DNA of 64,000 nt from Pseudomonas sessilinigenes (GCF_003850565.1 NZ_CP027706.1:1240001-1304000); one strand, 5' to 3'. Positions 17,180 through 26,829 are shown, counted from the first letter of the stretch. A program made the numbers and translations. The notes: generated by a model from the letters alone, not told the origin.

Positions 17180-17869
17180 TTACAGGCTGCCGAAGACTTT
17201 CTTGGCCAGGCTGGTGGCTGCGGCGGCCGGGTTCTGGCGAATGGTTTCTTCCTGCTTGCCGATCATCTCGAACAGGCCATTGAGCGCCTGCTCGGTGACA
17301 TAACCTTCGATATTGGCGTTCTTGGCGTCCAGCACGCCCAGGGTTGCAGCCTGGCCCGCGAAGGAGTTGTACTGCTTGGCCAGGCCGACCTGGTCGGTGG
17401 CCTGCTTGACGATGGGCAGGAACTTGGCGCGGATCTGCTCGCGGCTGCTCTTGTCCAGGTACTGGGTGGCGGAATCCTTGCCGCCGGCGAGGATGCCCTT
17501 GGCATCGGCCACGGTCATTTTCTTCACTGCATCCACCAACAGGGCCTGGGCCTGCGGCACCGCTGCTTCAGCGGCCTTGTTCATGCTGGTTTCCAACTGC
17601 TCGACCTGTTCGCCCATGCCGAACTGCTTCATCTTTTTTGCCACTTTGCCGAGGTTGCCCGGCAACTCGATGCGTACATCGGGGTTGTTGCTGAAGCCGC
17701 CGGGGGTGCCCAGCTGCTTGACGGCGATCTGCGCGCCCTGGGTCAGGGCATCCTTGAGGCCGCCGTTGGCGTCACCCTGGGACAGGTCGCTCAGGGACAG
17801 GGCCAGGGCACTGGCGGAGATCATCAGGCCAGCGCACAGGCTGGTGAAACGGAGCGAGGTACGGAGCAT
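17180..17869 (-). CDS. DUF4197 periplasmic protein
   Basis: A 229-residue exported protein of the DUF4197 family; function unknown. The Sec signal peptide is residues 1 to about 23 (hydrophobic core, ASALA cleavage region). The mature part is helical and Lys/Ala/Gly rich, with family landmarks LSQGDANGGLKDALTQGA, VRIELPGNLGKVAKKMKQFG and SLAKKVFGSL at the C-terminus. It is 24 bases upstream of nothing on its own strand but downstream of the YbaY-like gene, so the two may be co-transcribed with plsB (all minus). Confidence 0.85.
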   Translation of the reverse strand: MLRTSLRFTSLCAGLMISASALALSLSDLSQGDANGGLKDALTQGAQIAVKQLGTPGGFSNNPDVRIELPGNLGKVAKKMKQFGMGEQVEQLETSMNKAAEAAVPQAQALLVDAVKKMTVADAKGILAGGKDSATQYLDKSSREQIRAKFLPIVKQATDQVGLAKQYNSFAGQAATLGVLDAKNANIEGYVTEQALNGLFEMIGKQEETIRQNPAAAATSLAKKVFGSL

Positions 17870-17893
17870 GGCGGCTTCCTTGTGCGGTGAGGA

Positions 17894-18292
17894 TTAACGG
17901 ACAGCGTCGACACGGAGTTTCAATGGCTGTGCATCGCTGCCATCGAGTTTGACCCCGTTGTGTTCGGTGGTGATGAAGATCAACTGGCCATCGACCTCGA
18001 TGCGCGCGCTGATCGAATAGGTATGGCCAGGCTTGACCTGGGCCGGATCGTAATCGAGATGGAAGGGCAACGGTACCTGGCCCTTGACCGGCCCTCGTTG
18101 CTCGGCCAGCACCCGTGCTGGCGCATCGGCCAGGGAGACGTCCTGCAGGGTCACACTGAGCGTGGCGGCAGGCGGCAGGGCGATCCGTTGCAGATAGAAC
18201 ACCTCACCGTCGAGGCTGGCCTTGGCCGCTGGCGATGTGGACTGACAGGCTCCCAGCAGTGCGGCAGCGGCCAGCAGGATGAGTCTTTTCAT
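17894..18292 (-). CDS. YbaY-family lipoprotein
   Basis: A 132-residue lipoprotein; the signal ends LLGAC with lipid Cys16. The domain has the YbaY pattern of paired beta segments: LDGEVFYLQRIALPPAATLSV, LQDVSLADAPARVLAEQ, PFHLDYDPAQVKPGHTYSISARI and LIFITTEHNGV. This family is small and of unclear envelope function. The stop is 24 bases from the DUF4197 start, and a GC-rich stem separates it from plsB upstream. Confidence 0.85.
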   Translation of the reverse strand: MKRLILLAAAALLGACQSTSPAAKASLDGEVFYLQRIALPPAATLSVTLQDVSLADAPARVLAEQRGPVKGQVPLPFHLDYDPAQVKPGHTYSISARIEVDGQLIFITTEHNGVKLDGSDAQPLKLRVDAVR

Positions 18293-18312
18293 TGCGGTTC
18301 TCCCTCTTGAAG

Positions 18313-18333
18313 GCGCCGCCGATCAGGCGGCGC
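18313..18333. other. GC-rich hairpin between plsB and ybaY-like gene
   Basis: GCGCCGCC pairs with GGCGGCGC around GATCA, directly after the plsB stop on the minus strand. The following minus-strand bases (TTCAAGAGGGAG) are not U rich, so termination would be inefficient; it may stabilise the plsB mRNA end. Confidence 0.5.
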
Positions 18334-18343
18334 GGATCAGCAT

Positions 18344-20848
18344 CTAGTCAGGCTGGGCCTCGGCTGCGTCCTGTTCGGCAGCATCTTCGCTGCGGTGCAG
18401 GGCGACCTGGCGGATCGACAGGCGAATCTCCGCGGGCAATACGCGCTTGGCGGCCCCTTCGGCCAGTTCTCCCAGCAAGTCGTGGTAGCTCAGCTTGCCG
18501 GCGTCGTCGCGCCGCAGCACATCCTGGTCCAGCAGGGTTTGGATGAAATGGCGGAACAGGCTCTTGTCGAAGAACTCCGGAGCGTTCAACCCATGCAGGA
18601 TCGACAGGCGTTGGGCCATGACGGTACACAGGTCTTCGAGTTCTTCGGCGCTGATGCTGTTCTGGCCGCTGTTGAGCAACAGCGAAATGGCCATGTAGAA
18701 GCGCTGCAGGGTCTGGGCGATGCTCTTGGACAACAGGGTCAGCAGGACGAAGTGTCGCGAGCTGGGCGCCGGGCGCTGGTACATCTCTTTCTCGAAGCGC
18801 AGCAGGCCTTGTTCGACGAAGGCTTCCAGCCACTGGTCCACCACCGCGTCCAGTTCCTCCAGGGGCCAGCGGATGAACAGCTCGGCCTGCAGGTAGGGAT
18901 ACAGGGCCCGGGTGTAGCGCAGGATCTGCTCGCGGCTCATGCGCGAGGAGCTCTGGAAGAAACTCGCCAGCAAGGCCGGCAGGGCGAAGATGTGCAGCAC
19001 GTTGTTGCGGTAGTAGGTCATCAGGACGGCGTTCTGCTCGTCCAGGTAGAGGATCTTGCCCAGGGCGTCGCTCTGCTCGGCCAGCAACTGCATGTCTTTC
19101 ACATGCTGGATCAGCGCCCGGCCATCGCCTTCGGGCAGTGTGGTGTGGGGCGAATAGGGCACGCGCCGCAGCAGGGCCAGGTACAGGTCCAGGACCCGGG
19201 CCATGGCACGGTCGTCCAGGGCCAGGCGGCTGGTGGAGAGCAGGGCCAGGGCCACCAGGTTCACCGGGTTGATCGCGGCGGCTTCGTTAAGGTGCTGCGC
19301 TACCCGTTCGCCCAGGCGATTGGTGGTTTCGTTGAGCCAGGCCGGGCGGTATTGCGGGCCCAGTTCCTGCGCGCGCCAGCCCGGTTGCTCCTGGTCGAGG
19401 AACTCTGCCAGCTTGATCGGTTCGCCGAAGTTCACCGCCACTTGGCCGAAGCGCTGCTTGAGCGCGCCAATGACCTTGAAGATGTCGAAGATCGACTCCT
19501 TCTTCTTGCTGGCACCGCGCAGTTCGCCCAGGTAGGTCCGTCCTTCCAGCACGCGCTCGTAGCCGATGTACACCGGCACGAAGACGATGGGCATGCGCGA
19601 GGAACGCAGGAAACTGCGCAGGGTGATGGCCAGCATCCCGGTCTTGGGTTGCAGCATGCGCCCGGTACGCGAGCGGCCGCCCTCGACGAAGTACTCCACC
19701 GGGAAACCCTTGGTGAACAGAGTGTGCAGGTACTCGTTGAACACCGAGGTATAGAGCGGGTTGCCCTTGAACGTGCGGCGCATGAAGAACGCACCGCCGC
19801 GCCGCAACAAACCACCGATCACCGGCATGTTGAGGTTGATGCCGGCGGCGATGTGGGGAGGTGTCAGGCCATTGCGGAACAGCAGGTAGGACAGCAACAG
19901 GTAATCGATATGGCTGCGATGGCAGGGGACGTAGATCACTTCGTGGCCCTGGGCGATCTTCTGCACGCCTTCGAGGTGGTTGACCTTGATCCCGTCGTAG
20001 ATCTTGTTCCAGAACCAGCTCAGCACCACTTCCAGGAAGCGGATCGCGGTGTAGGTGTAGTCCGAGGCGATCTCGTTGCCATAGCGCAGGGCCTGGGCCT
20101 TGGCCTTTTCCGGGGAAATCTTTTCGCGTTCGGCCTCATCCTGGATCGCCTGCTTCACCAGGGGCTGGTTGAGCAGGCCCTTGACCAGGTTGCGCCGGTG
20201 GGAGATATCCGGACCGATGACCGCGGCCTTGAGGTTGCGAAAGTGCACCCGCAGGATGCGCTGGGCCATGCGCACGGTGCGCTCGTGACCCTTGTTGTGC
20301 TCGATCAGCTCCCGCAGATTGATCGGCGCCGAGAACTGCACCCGGGTCTTGCGCCCCAGGATCATGATGCTCAGCAGGCGACGCAGGCGCCCGGTGACGG
20401 CCCAGCTGTCGGCGAACAGCAGTTTCCAGGGGCTCGATTCGCTGTCCGGGGACTGGCCCCAGAACACGCTGACCGGAATGATCTGCGCGTCTTCGGCGGC
20501 ATTCTGGGTCAGGGCACTGACCAGGCGGGTCAGGGTGGGCGGGGCTCCGCGCTTGTCCTGGCGGCCGAGCCAGTCCGGCTCCGGGGTCAGGTAGAAGAAG
20601 GCCGCAGGCTCCAGCAGAGTGCCCACCGACACGGGCAGCACCGGGCGGGGCAACCCGGCCTTGGTGCATTCGGTATCCACCACCGCAAGGTCGCTCAGGG
20701 AAGGGTTTTGCAGGACGTAGAACACCGGCCGGCTGCGATCCAGGTCAAGGGTGAAGGATGACTGATTGATGGTTTCCGAGCGCACCCAGAGGTACAGCAG
20801 GCGGCGCAGGGTGCCAAACACGAGACGGCGGATCGGGGAGCGGGTCAT
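18344..20848 (-). CDS. plsB: glycerol-3-phosphate 1-O-acyltransferase
   Basis: Inner-membrane enzyme acylating sn-glycerol-3-phosphate at position 1, the first step of phospholipid synthesis. At 834 residues it matches the long PlsB family. All four acyltransferase blocks are visible: block [15 protein letters not shown] (His310, Asp315), block [11 protein letters not shown], block [17 protein letters not shown] and block [13 protein letters not shown]. The C-terminal third is the usual helical extension. The start is ATG at 20848, with a long divergent gap to the cold-shock gene. It is probably the first gene of a unit with the two lipoprotein/periplasmic genes. Confidence 0.97.
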   Translation of the reverse strand: MTRSPIRRLVFGTLRRLLYLWVRSETINQSSFTLDLDRSRPVFYVLQNPSLSDLAVVDTECTKAGLPRPVLPVSVGTLLEPAAFFYLTPEPDWLGRQDKRGAPPTLTRLVSALTQNAAEDAQIIPVSVFWGQSPDSESSPWKLLFADSWAVTGRLRRLLSIMILGRKTRVQFSAPINLRELIEHNKGHERTVRMAQRILRVHFRNLKAAVIGPDISHRRNLVKGLLNQPLVKQAIQDEAEREKISPEKAKAQALRYGNEIASDYTYTAIRFLEVVLSWFWNKIYDGIKVNHLEGVQKIAQGHEVIYVPCHRSHIDYLLLSYLLFRNGLTPPHIAAGINLNMPVIGGLLRRGGAFFMRRTFKGNPLYTSVFNEYLHTLFTKGFPVEYFVEGGRSRTGRMLQPKTGMLAITLRSFLRSSRMPIVFVPVYIGYERVLEGRTYLGELRGASKKKESIFDIFKVIGALKQRFGQVAVNFGEPIKLAEFLDQEQPGWRAQELGPQYRPAWLNETTNRLGERVAQHLNEAAAINPVNLVALALLSTSRLALDDRAMARVLDLYLALLRRVPYSPHTTLPEGDGRALIQHVKDMQLLAEQSDALGKILYLDEQNAVLMTYYRNNVLHIFALPALLASFFQSSSRMSREQILRYTRALYPYLQAELFIRWPLEELDAVVDQWLEAFVEQGLLRFEKEMYQRPAPSSRHFVLLTLLSKSIAQTLQRFYMAISLLLNSGQNSISAEELEDLCTVMAQRLSILHGLNAPEFFDKSLFRHFIQTLLDQDVLRRDDAGKLSYHDLLGELAEGAAKRVLPAEIRLSIRQVALHRSEDAAEQDAAEAQPD

Positions 20849-20950
20849 ACGGTTTCTGCGTGAGTGAATAGAAAACCGAGCAAGCGCTCGGGGAGAGTAG
20901 TGTGCCGGATTCGTCGAAAATCGGCAAAAACGCCGCTAAACAAGATTGAG

Positions 20951-20978
20951 TTGAGAGTTTTTGCGCCTGTCATATACT
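20951..20978 (+). promoter_or_regulatory. promoter of the cold-shock gene
   Basis: TTGAGA (20951-20956), 16-base spacer, TATACT (20973-20978). Transcription would start near 20986, leaving an untranslated leader of about 110 bases, which is typical of cold-inducible csp mRNAs. Confidence 0.6.
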
Positions 20979-21095
20979 CGGCCAACTCTCCCGCGGTCTT
21001 GACGCTTGCACTCATAGAGAAGCACTCCAAGGGAAAGTTCTCCAGGTTTGGCGGCATAGCGCCAATCCAATAATAAAAAATTGAGGGATGGATTC

Positions 21096-21305
21096 ATGAC
21101 TACTCGTGAGACTGGCAGCGTGAAGTGGTTCAACGACGCCAAGGGCTACGGCTTTATCCAACGTGAAGGTGGCGCGGACGTGTTCGTCCACTACCGAGCG
21201 ATTCGCGGTGAAGGCCACCGCTCGCTGACTGAAGGCCAGCAGGTGGAATACGCTGTGGTGGAAGGTCAGAAAGGTCTGCAAGCCGAAGACGTCGTCGGCC
21301 TGTAA
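21096..21305 (+). CDS. cold-shock domain protein (CspA family)
   Basis: A 69-residue single-domain OB-fold RNA/DNA-binding protein. RNP1 reads KGYGFIQ and RNP2 DVFVHY, after the canonical [11 protein letters not shown]. The start ATG at 21096 follows GAGGGA. The long leader upstream suggests temperature-dependent translation. The [12 protein letters not shown] loop separates it from the most common CapB/CspA sequences. From memory it resembles the PA1159 protein of P. aeruginosa. It is the first gene of a block (to ndvB) whose position differs from that species. Confidence 0.95.
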   Translation: MTTRETGSVKWFNDAKGYGFIQREGGADVFVHYRAIRGEGHRSLTEGQQVEYAVVEGQKGLQAEDVVGL

Positions 21306-21317
21306 GGGCTATGCCCT

Positions 21318-21372
21318 GTAGGCGCGAGGCGTGCTCGCGATAAACGCTATCGCGGGCAAGCCTCGCTCCTAC
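21318..21372. repeat. REP-like palindromic element 1
   Basis: A 55-bp imperfect inverted repeat beginning GTAGGCGCGAGGC and ending GCCTCGCTCCTAC, with GCTCGCGAT/ATCGCGGGC inside. It belongs to the same family as 23847-23933 and 32788-32889 and lies between the convergent csp gene and the 129-aa gene. Confidence 0.8.
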
Positions 21373-21399
21373 CGAAATTGGAATCAGGCGTAAGCGCAA

Positions 21400-21777
21400 T
21401 CAGGCGGTGCGCCAGGTAATCTCTTCTTCTCCATCGGCGCTGATGCGAATCCAGCGATCGGCGGACTCCTCACCTTCTTCCTCGACCCAACTGCCCGGCG
21501 CACAGCGCACTTCGACGTTGAGTGCGGCAAAGGCGGCGCGAGCGCAAGCGATGTCGTCATCCCAGGGCGTCTGGTCGCTTTCCAGGTACAGGCTGTTCCA
21601 TTTGCCCACGGCCTTGGGCAACCACGTCACCGGAACCTCGCCAGCGGTGCATTTGTAGGTCTGGCCTTTCTGGACCCAGGCGCTGCAGGGGCCAAGCACG
21701 GTGCCGAGCCAGGCGGCGATGGCCTTGTAGTCGACGTCGGCGTCTTTCAGGTAAATCTCGATATCGGGCTGGCGCAT
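21400..21777 (-). CDS. hypothetical protein, 125 aa
   Basis: A 125-residue acidic, soluble protein, unrecognised. It begins MRQPDIEIYLKDADVDYKAI and contains W-rich, Cys-containing segments (PCSAWVQKGQTYKCTAG; WNSLYLESDQTPWDDDIACA) with four Cys in all. There is no signal or membrane segment. The ATG at 21777 is chosen because GAGGACATCC precedes it. It lies between the csp gene and rlmA, and in remembered P. aeruginosa order it accompanies the same neighbours, which supports it being real. Confidence 0.75.
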   Translation of the reverse strand: MRQPDIEIYLKDADVDYKAIAAWLGTVLGPCSAWVQKGQTYKCTAGEVPVTWLPKAVGKWNSLYLESDQTPWDDDIACARAAFAALNVEVRCAPGSWVEEEGEESADRWIRISADGEEEITWRTA

Positions 21778-21862
21778 GGATGTCCTCATTGCCGGTCTGA
21801 AAATCCATTCGCGGATTCATTCGACCCCGGGTCCATGCCCGAGGCCTTGGGTTCAAATAGGG

Positions 21863-22672
21863 TTATTGCAACACGAAGTAATCGTAGCGCATCGATACGC
21901 TGACCTCGAAAGGCTGCGGCTGTTCGATCACCGCGGCCCGGCGTTCGGCACTGGCGCGCCAGCCATGGGGCGTCATCGCCAGCAGGTTGGCGCGATCTTC
22001 CGGTCGTTCCAGGCTTAGCTTGAACTCCAGGACCTCGCTATGGGCCAGGGCCATGCCCTGTGGCACCAGGGCCAGGTGCTTGTCGTCAGTGTATTCACGG
22101 ACTTCGTCGTACAGGCGTTCGCGCAGTTCCATCAGGTGGCCGCTGGTTGGCCCGACCTTCATCAGGCCGCCACCAGGGCTCAAGAGGCGCTTGGCTTCCT
22201 GCCAGTCCAGGGGACTGAAGACGCTGGCCAGGAACTGGCAGCTGGCGTCGGCCAGGGGGATGCGCGCCATGCTGGCGACCATCCACGTCAGTTGCGGCGC
22301 CCGGCGACAGGCGCGCTTGACCGCCTCCCGGGAGATATCCAGGGCGTAACCATCGGCGTCGGGCAGGGCCTGGGCCAGCTGCGCAGTGTAGTAACCCTCG
22401 CCACAGCCGATGTCGACCCAGCGCTGTGGTGCCCGTTCGGCAGCCAGCTCGGCCAGGCGCGCGGCCACCGGGGCGTAGTGCCCGGCGTTGAGGAAATCGC
22501 GGCGGGCCTCGACCATGGCCTGGTTGTCGCCCGGGTCGCGGCTGTTCTTGTGCTGCACCGGCAGCAGGTTCAGGTAGCCCTGGCGGGCACGGTCGAAGCG
22601 ATGCCCGGCCGGGCACACCACGCCGTTGTCCTGGGTGTTCAGCGGCGCGCTGCAAAGAGGACAGGCAAGCAT
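21863..22672 (-). CDS. rlmA: 23S rRNA (guanine745-N1)-methyltransferase
   Basis: SAM-dependent methyltransferase acting on G745 of 23S rRNA. The 269-residue protein starts with a zinc-finger (CPLCSAPL ... CPAGHRFDRARQGYLNLL) that defines RlmA. The SAM site DIGCGEGYYTAQLA and FSPLDWQEAKRLLSPGG follow. Its ATG overlaps the dapE stop by one base (TGATG), so it is translationally coupled to dapE. Variation at these positions has been linked to macrolide response in other bacteria, but nothing here shows a resistance role. Confidence 0.93.
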   Translation of the reverse strand: MLACPLCSAPLNTQDNGVVCPAGHRFDRARQGYLNLLPVQHKNSRDPGDNQAMVEARRDFLNAGHYAPVAARLAELAAERAPQRWVDIGCGEGYYTAQLAQALPDADGYALDISREAVKRACRRAPQLTWMVASMARIPLADASCQFLASVFSPLDWQEAKRLLSPGGGLMKVGPTSGHLMELRERLYDEVREYTDDKHLALVPQGMALAHSEVLEFKLSLERPEDRANLLAMTPHGWRASAERRAAVIEQPQPFEVSVSMRYDYFVLQ

Positions 22673-23823
22673 CAGGCGAGCAACCGGACCAGGGTCTGGT
22701 AGTAGATCTCGGTCAGCACGTCGAGGTCGCTGGCCAGGATCCGCTCGTTGACCTGGTGAATGGTGGCGTTGACCGGCCCCAGCTCCACGACCTGGGTGCC
22801 CAGGGTGGCGATGAAGCGGCCATCGGATGTACCGCCGCTGGTGGAGGCCTTGGTCTGGCGGCCGGTGACCTGCTTGATACTGGCCGATACCGCGTCCAGC
22901 AGGGCGCCGGGCTCGGTGAGGAACGGCAGGCCGGACAGCGCCCACTCCACATGCCAATCCAGCCCGTGCTTGTCGAGGATCGCCGCGACCCGCTGCTGCA
23001 GGCCTTCGACGGTGGACTCGGTGGAGAAGCGGAAGTTGAACAGGGCCACCAGTTCACCGGGGATCACGTTGGTGGCGCCGGTGCCGGAGTTGAGGTTGGA
23101 GATCTGGAAGCTGGTGGGCGGGAAGAAGGCGTTGCCGTCGTCCCAGTGCTCGGCCGCCAGTTCCGCCAGGGCCGCGGCGGCCAGGTGGATCGGGTTCTTG
23201 GCCAGGTGCGGATAGGCCACGTGGCCCTGGACCCCGCGGACCGTGAGCTTGGCGCCCAGGGAGCCGCGACGGCCGTTCTTGACCACATCGCCCACCAGGC
23301 TGGTGCTCGACGGCTCGCCGACGATGCACCAGTCCAGGCGCTCCTTGCGTGCCGCCAGGCGTTCGACCACGGCCTTGGTGCCATGGTGCGCCGGGCCCTC
23401 TTCATCGCTGGTGATCAGGAACGCCACCGAACCCTTGTGGTCCGGGTAATCGCCGACGAAGCGCTCGGCGGCCACCAGCATCGCCGCCAGGCTGCCTTTC
23501 ATGTCCGCCGCGCCACGGCCGCAGAGCATGCCGTGTTCGTCGATCAGGGCCTCGAACGGATCGTTCTGCCAGGCCTGGACCGGGCCGGTGGGCACCACGT
23601 CGGTGTGGCCGGCGAAGCACAGCACCGGGCCCTCGTGCTTGCCATGGGTGGCCCAGAAGTTGTCCACGTCCTCGATGCGCATCGGTTCCAGCTGGAAACC
23701 GGCATCGCCCAGGCGCTGCATCATCAGTTTCTGGCAGTCGGCATCGACCGGGGTCACCGAAGGGCGACGGATCAGGTCACAGGCAAGTTGCAGGGTCGGC
23801 GAAAGCTCGGCATGGGCCGTCAT
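22672..23823 (-). CDS. dapE: succinyl-diaminopimelate desuccinylase
   Basis: Di-zinc M20-type amidohydrolase releasing LL-diaminopimelate and succinate in lysine and peptidoglycan-precursor synthesis; cytosolic. The 383 residues carry the ligands in FAGHTDVVP (His73), GRGAADMKG (Asp107) and TSDEEGPA (catalytic Glu141, ligand Glu142), and the dimerisation lid domain in the middle. The ATG at 23823 starts [11 protein letters not shown]; an upstream in-frame extension overlaps a repeat element and is rejected. Its stop overlaps rlmA. dapD and dapC lie 6-10 kb downstream in the window. Confidence 0.97.
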   Translation of the reverse strand: MTAHAELSPTLQLACDLIRRPSVTPVDADCQKLMMQRLGDAGFQLEPMRIEDVDNFWATHGKHEGPVLCFAGHTDVVPTGPVQAWQNDPFEALIDEHGMLCGRGAADMKGSLAAMLVAAERFVGDYPDHKGSVAFLITSDEEGPAHHGTKAVVERLAARKERLDWCIVGEPSSTSLVGDVVKNGRRGSLGAKLTVRGVQGHVAYPHLAKNPIHLAAAALAELAAEHWDDGNAFFPPTSFQISNLNSGTGATNVIPGELVALFNFRFSTESTVEGLQQRVAAILDKHGLDWHVEWALSGLPFLTEPGALLDAVSASIKQVTGRQTKASTSGGTSDGRFIATLGTQVVELGPVNATIHQVNERILASDLDVLTEIYYQTLVRLLA

Positions 23824-23846
23824 GGGAAACTCCGGAGACGTTATAG

Positions 23847-23933
23847 GTAGGAGCGAGGCTGGCCCGCGATGGTCGCGAAGCGGTTTGCCCAAGGCGCCGC
23901 AAAGGTTTCATCGCGGGTAAGCCTGGCTCCTAC
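23847..23933. repeat. REP-like palindromic element 2
   Basis: Begins GTAGGAGCGAGGCTGGCCCGCGAT and ends ATCGCGGGTAAGCCTGGCTCCTAC in pieces, an 87-bp imperfect inverted repeat with a GC-rich middle. It lies just upstream of dapE, after the ndvB-like gene's terminator. Confidence 0.85.
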
Positions 23934-23970
23934 TGTAATGGGGGCAAGGCGCGCAAAATGGCGGATATCT

Positions 23971-24002
23971 TAAAGCAAAACGGCGGCCTCAGGCCGCCGT
24001 TT
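23971..24002 (-). terminator. terminator of the ndvB-like gene
   Basis: AAACGGCGGCC (23978-23988) pairs with GGCCGCCGTTT (23992-24002) around TCA. On the minus strand the stem is followed by TTTTGCTTT. It starts 17 bases beyond the stop at 24019. Confidence 0.85.
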
Positions 24003-24018
24003 AGTGCTTTGCGTCGAT

Positions 24019-26610
24019 TCAGGCTGCAGGGGCCGGTTCAGGCTCCGGCGCCGGCTTGGGCAGCGACGACAGGAAGGCCATGACCAGTGCCGCCACGTAG
24101 GGCAGCGACTGCACCAGGAGCATGGTCACCCAGAAGCGCATGTCGTTGCTCGGCAGGCCCTGGACCAGGAAGATCCCCAACGCCGCGCCCCACAGCAGCA
24201 GCATGATGAACAGCTCTTCCCGAGCCTCGGAAATCGCCACCCAGAAACCATGGCTGTTGGCGTTCTTCGGCGTGCGGAAGAACGGGATGCTGCTGGTGAA
24301 GAAACCGTACAGCACTGCCTTGGCGATGGTATGGGACAGGGCCAGGCCGGCCAGGGCCGCGCAGAAGGCATCCTTGAGGTTCACGCCTACCGCACGGCGG
24401 TAGAGGAAGATGATCTTGCCGACCTTGAACACGAACAGCGCCAGGGGCGGGATGGCGAAGATCAGCAGCGGTGGGTCCACCTGCTTGGGCACGATGATCA
24501 TCGCCGCCGACCACAACAGTGCGCCGATGGTGAAGAAGATGTTCATGCCATCGGCCACCCACGGCAGCCAGCCCGCCAGGAAGTGGTAGCGCTGGCCGCG
24601 GGTCAGCTCGGTGTCCTTGCCGCGCAGCAGGCTGGCGGTGTGGCGCTTGATGATCTGGATCGCGCCATAGGCCCAGCGGAAACGCTGCTTCTTGAAGTCG
24701 ATGAAGGTGTCGGGCATCAGGCCCTTGCCGTAGCTTTCGTGGTGGTAGGCGGCCGACAGGCCCTTCTCGAACACCCGCAGGCCCAGCTCGGCGTCCTCGC
24801 AGATGCACCAGTCGGCCCAGCCCAGCTCTTCGAGCACTGAGCGCCGGGTCATGGTCATGGTGCCGTGCTGGATGATGGCGTCCCGGTCGTTGCGGGTGAC
24901 CATGCCGATATGGAAGAAGCCCTTGTATTCGGCGTAGCAGAGCTTCTTGAAGGTGCTTTCGTTCTGGTCGCGGTAATCCTGGGGCGACTGCACGATGGCG
25001 ATCTTCGGATCGGCGAAGTGCGGCACCATGTGCTTGAGCCAGTTGCGCTCCACGCAGTAGTCGGAGTCGATGACCGCGATCACCTCGGCGTCCTTGGCGG
25101 TATGCGGGATCAGGTAGTTCAGCGCGCCGCCCTTGAAACCGGCCAGGGGCGAGACATGGAAGAAGCGAAAGCGCGGGCCCAGGGTCTGGCAATAGGCCTG
25201 GACCGGTTCCCAGACGGCCGGGTCCTTGGTGTTGTTGTCGATGATCAGGACTTCGTAGTCCGGGTAATCGAGGTTGGCCAGGGCATCCAGGGTCTGCTTC
25301 ACCATCTCTGGTGGCTCGTTGTAGCAGGGCACGTGGATCGAGACTTTCGGCCGGTAGCCGGAATCGCCTTCCACCGGCAGGAACTCGCGCCGGCGCTTGC
25401 GCACCCACACGGCCTCGGCCAGTTCGTGAGCCTCGGTGAGCAGGACGATGAACACCCCAAGGGCGCCCAGGGCCAGGAGGAAGCCCACGGTCAGGCTGAA
25501 CCAGGTGCTGTATTGCTGGCTGTAGTCATAGCCGATCCAGACCAGCACCGAACCGCAGAGGAAGGCGATGAAGGTCAGGAACGTCCGGCCACGCTGGCGC
25601 AGGGCCGAGCCGTCGATCAGCAGGATTGCCAGGGACAGCATCGCCAGGACCACCGAGCCGATGGCCAGTACCCGCCATTGCGGGATGGCAACGACCGGGC
25701 CTTCGAAGTTGAATTTCTGTTGGCGGGAGGCGTTGAACACGCCCCAGTAGGCGCCCACCGAACCTTCGTCGCTGGCCTTCCACGGTTGGTCGAAGGCTTC
25801 GATGACGAAGTAGTTGTAGCCCTGGCGGTTGAGCTGGTTGACCAGGGTCCGCAGGTAGATCGCCTGGTCCGCCGGGCTGGCGTCAGCCCCTCCACGCATC
25901 CGGCCGTTGCTCGGCCAGCCCACTTCGGACAGCAGCAGCGGTTTTTTCGGGAACATTTTCTTCAGGTCGCGAGCCCGGTCGAGCACGAACTGCTCGGCCT
26001 TGTTCACTGGAATGAACTCCCAGTAAGGCAGGATGTGCGCGGCGATCAGGTCGACGTGCTGGGCCAGTTCCGGATGCTCTTCCCAGACGTGCCACTGCTC
26101 GGAGGTGGTGACGGGCACCTTCACCGCGGCGCGGACCCGGTCCAGGACCACGGACAGTTGGTCGGCGGTGATTTCCTTGCGGAAGATCGCCTCGTTACCC
26201 ACCACCACCCGCACGACACTGCGTGAGGTATTGGCCAGCTCGATGGCACGCATGATCTCGCGTTCGTTGCGCTCCAGGTCCGGGCTGATCCAGATCCCCA
26301 GGGTTACCCGCAAACCGAACTCTTCCGCCAGCCGGGGAATGTCCTCCAGGCTGCCGTCCACCGAGTAGGTACGAATGTTGTCGGTCAGCTTGCTCATGAT
26401 CTCCAGGTCGCGACGCATTTCATCGTCGGACGGGTACTGGTCCTTTTGTGGGAACTGACCCAGCTGGAAGGGCGAGTAGGAGAAACCGGAGATCTGTTCC
26501 GGCCAGTCGGGGGCCGAGACCGGGCGGTTGATCAACGCCCAGAAACCAGTGAACAGCGCGGCGATGGCCAGCACTATCACCAGGTTGAGTCCAAATTTAC
26601 GCGATGACAT
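24019..26610 (-). CDS. ndvB: GH17-GT2 fusion, beta-glucan synthase (NdvB-like)
   Basis: An 863-residue inner-membrane protein joining a periplasmic GH17 glucanosyltransferase to a GT2 synthase. After an N-terminal anchor (about 8-28) the GH17 part shows VVVGNE (acid Glu140) and LLSEVGWPS (nucleophile Glu229). Two to three membrane segments precede GT2, which has VSIHVPCYNEPPEMV, DSDY, CEDAELG and KKQRFRWAYGA (QxxRW). Several C-terminal membrane segments and a Pro/Glu-rich tail end it. Domain order and size fit P. aeruginosa NdvB (PA1163), which makes cyclic glucans tied to osmotic adaptation and biofilm tolerance. The exact product here is inferred. Confidence 0.85.
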   Translation of the reverse strand: MSSRKFGLNLVIVLAIAALFTGFWALINRPVSAPDWPEQISGFSYSPFQLGQFPQKDQYPSDDEMRRDLEIMSKLTDNIRTYSVDGSLEDIPRLAEEFGLRVTLGIWISPDLERNEREIMRAIELANTSRSVVRVVVGNEAIFRKEITADQLSVVLDRVRAAVKVPVTTSEQWHVWEEHPELAQHVDLIAAHILPYWEFIPVNKAEQFVLDRARDLKKMFPKKPLLLSEVGWPSNGRMRGGADASPADQAIYLRTLVNQLNRQGYNYFVIEAFDQPWKASDEGSVGAYWGVFNASRQQKFNFEGPVVAIPQWRVLAIGSVVLAMLSLAILLIDGSALRQRGRTFLTFIAFLCGSVLVWIGYDYSQQYSTWFSLTVGFLLALGALGVFIVLLTEAHELAEAVWVRKRRREFLPVEGDSGYRPKVSIHVPCYNEPPEMVKQTLDALANLDYPDYEVLIIDNNTKDPAVWEPVQAYCQTLGPRFRFFHVSPLAGFKGGALNYLIPHTAKDAEVIAVIDSDYCVERNWLKHMVPHFADPKIAIVQSPQDYRDQNESTFKKLCYAEYKGFFHIGMVTRNDRDAIIQHGTMTMTRRSVLEELGWADWCICEDAELGLRVFEKGLSAAYHHESYGKGLMPDTFIDFKKQRFRWAYGAIQIIKRHTASLLRGKDTELTRGQRYHFLAGWLPWVADGMNIFFTIGALLWSAAMIIVPKQVDPPLLIFAIPPLALFVFKVGKIIFLYRRAVGVNLKDAFCAALAGLALSHTIAKAVLYGFFTSSIPFFRTPKNANSHGFWVAISEAREELFIMLLLWGAALGIFLVQGLPSNDMRFWVTMLLVQSLPYVAALVMAFLSSLPKPAPEPEPAPAA

Positions 26611-26796
26611 AGCTATTTCGGGTTCCAAGAAGTGTGGAACGAGGGAAGGGGCGGCAGGCGCCAAAACGGCGCGCATCCTACACTGGCCCTCAACTGAGCG
26701 TACAGCGCACAGGGGACAGCGAGACCTTGGGCACCGTAATTGGGTTTAAGTTCTTTACTTGTAGCTTGCGACTTAAAACTTGTCGCGGCGAAGCCC

Positions 26797-26802
26797 TATA
26801 AT
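26797..26802 (+). promoter_or_regulatory. candidate -10 box for tcdA
   Basis: Perfect TATAAT 28 bases before the tcdA ATG. The best -35 (TTAAAA at 26773, 18-base spacer) is poor. GCGAC and GTCGC arms (26768-26772, 26782-26786) lie just upstream and could mark a regulator site. Confidence 0.45.
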
Positions 26803-26829
26803 GCGCGCCGGTTTTTTTGGGTGATGGTC

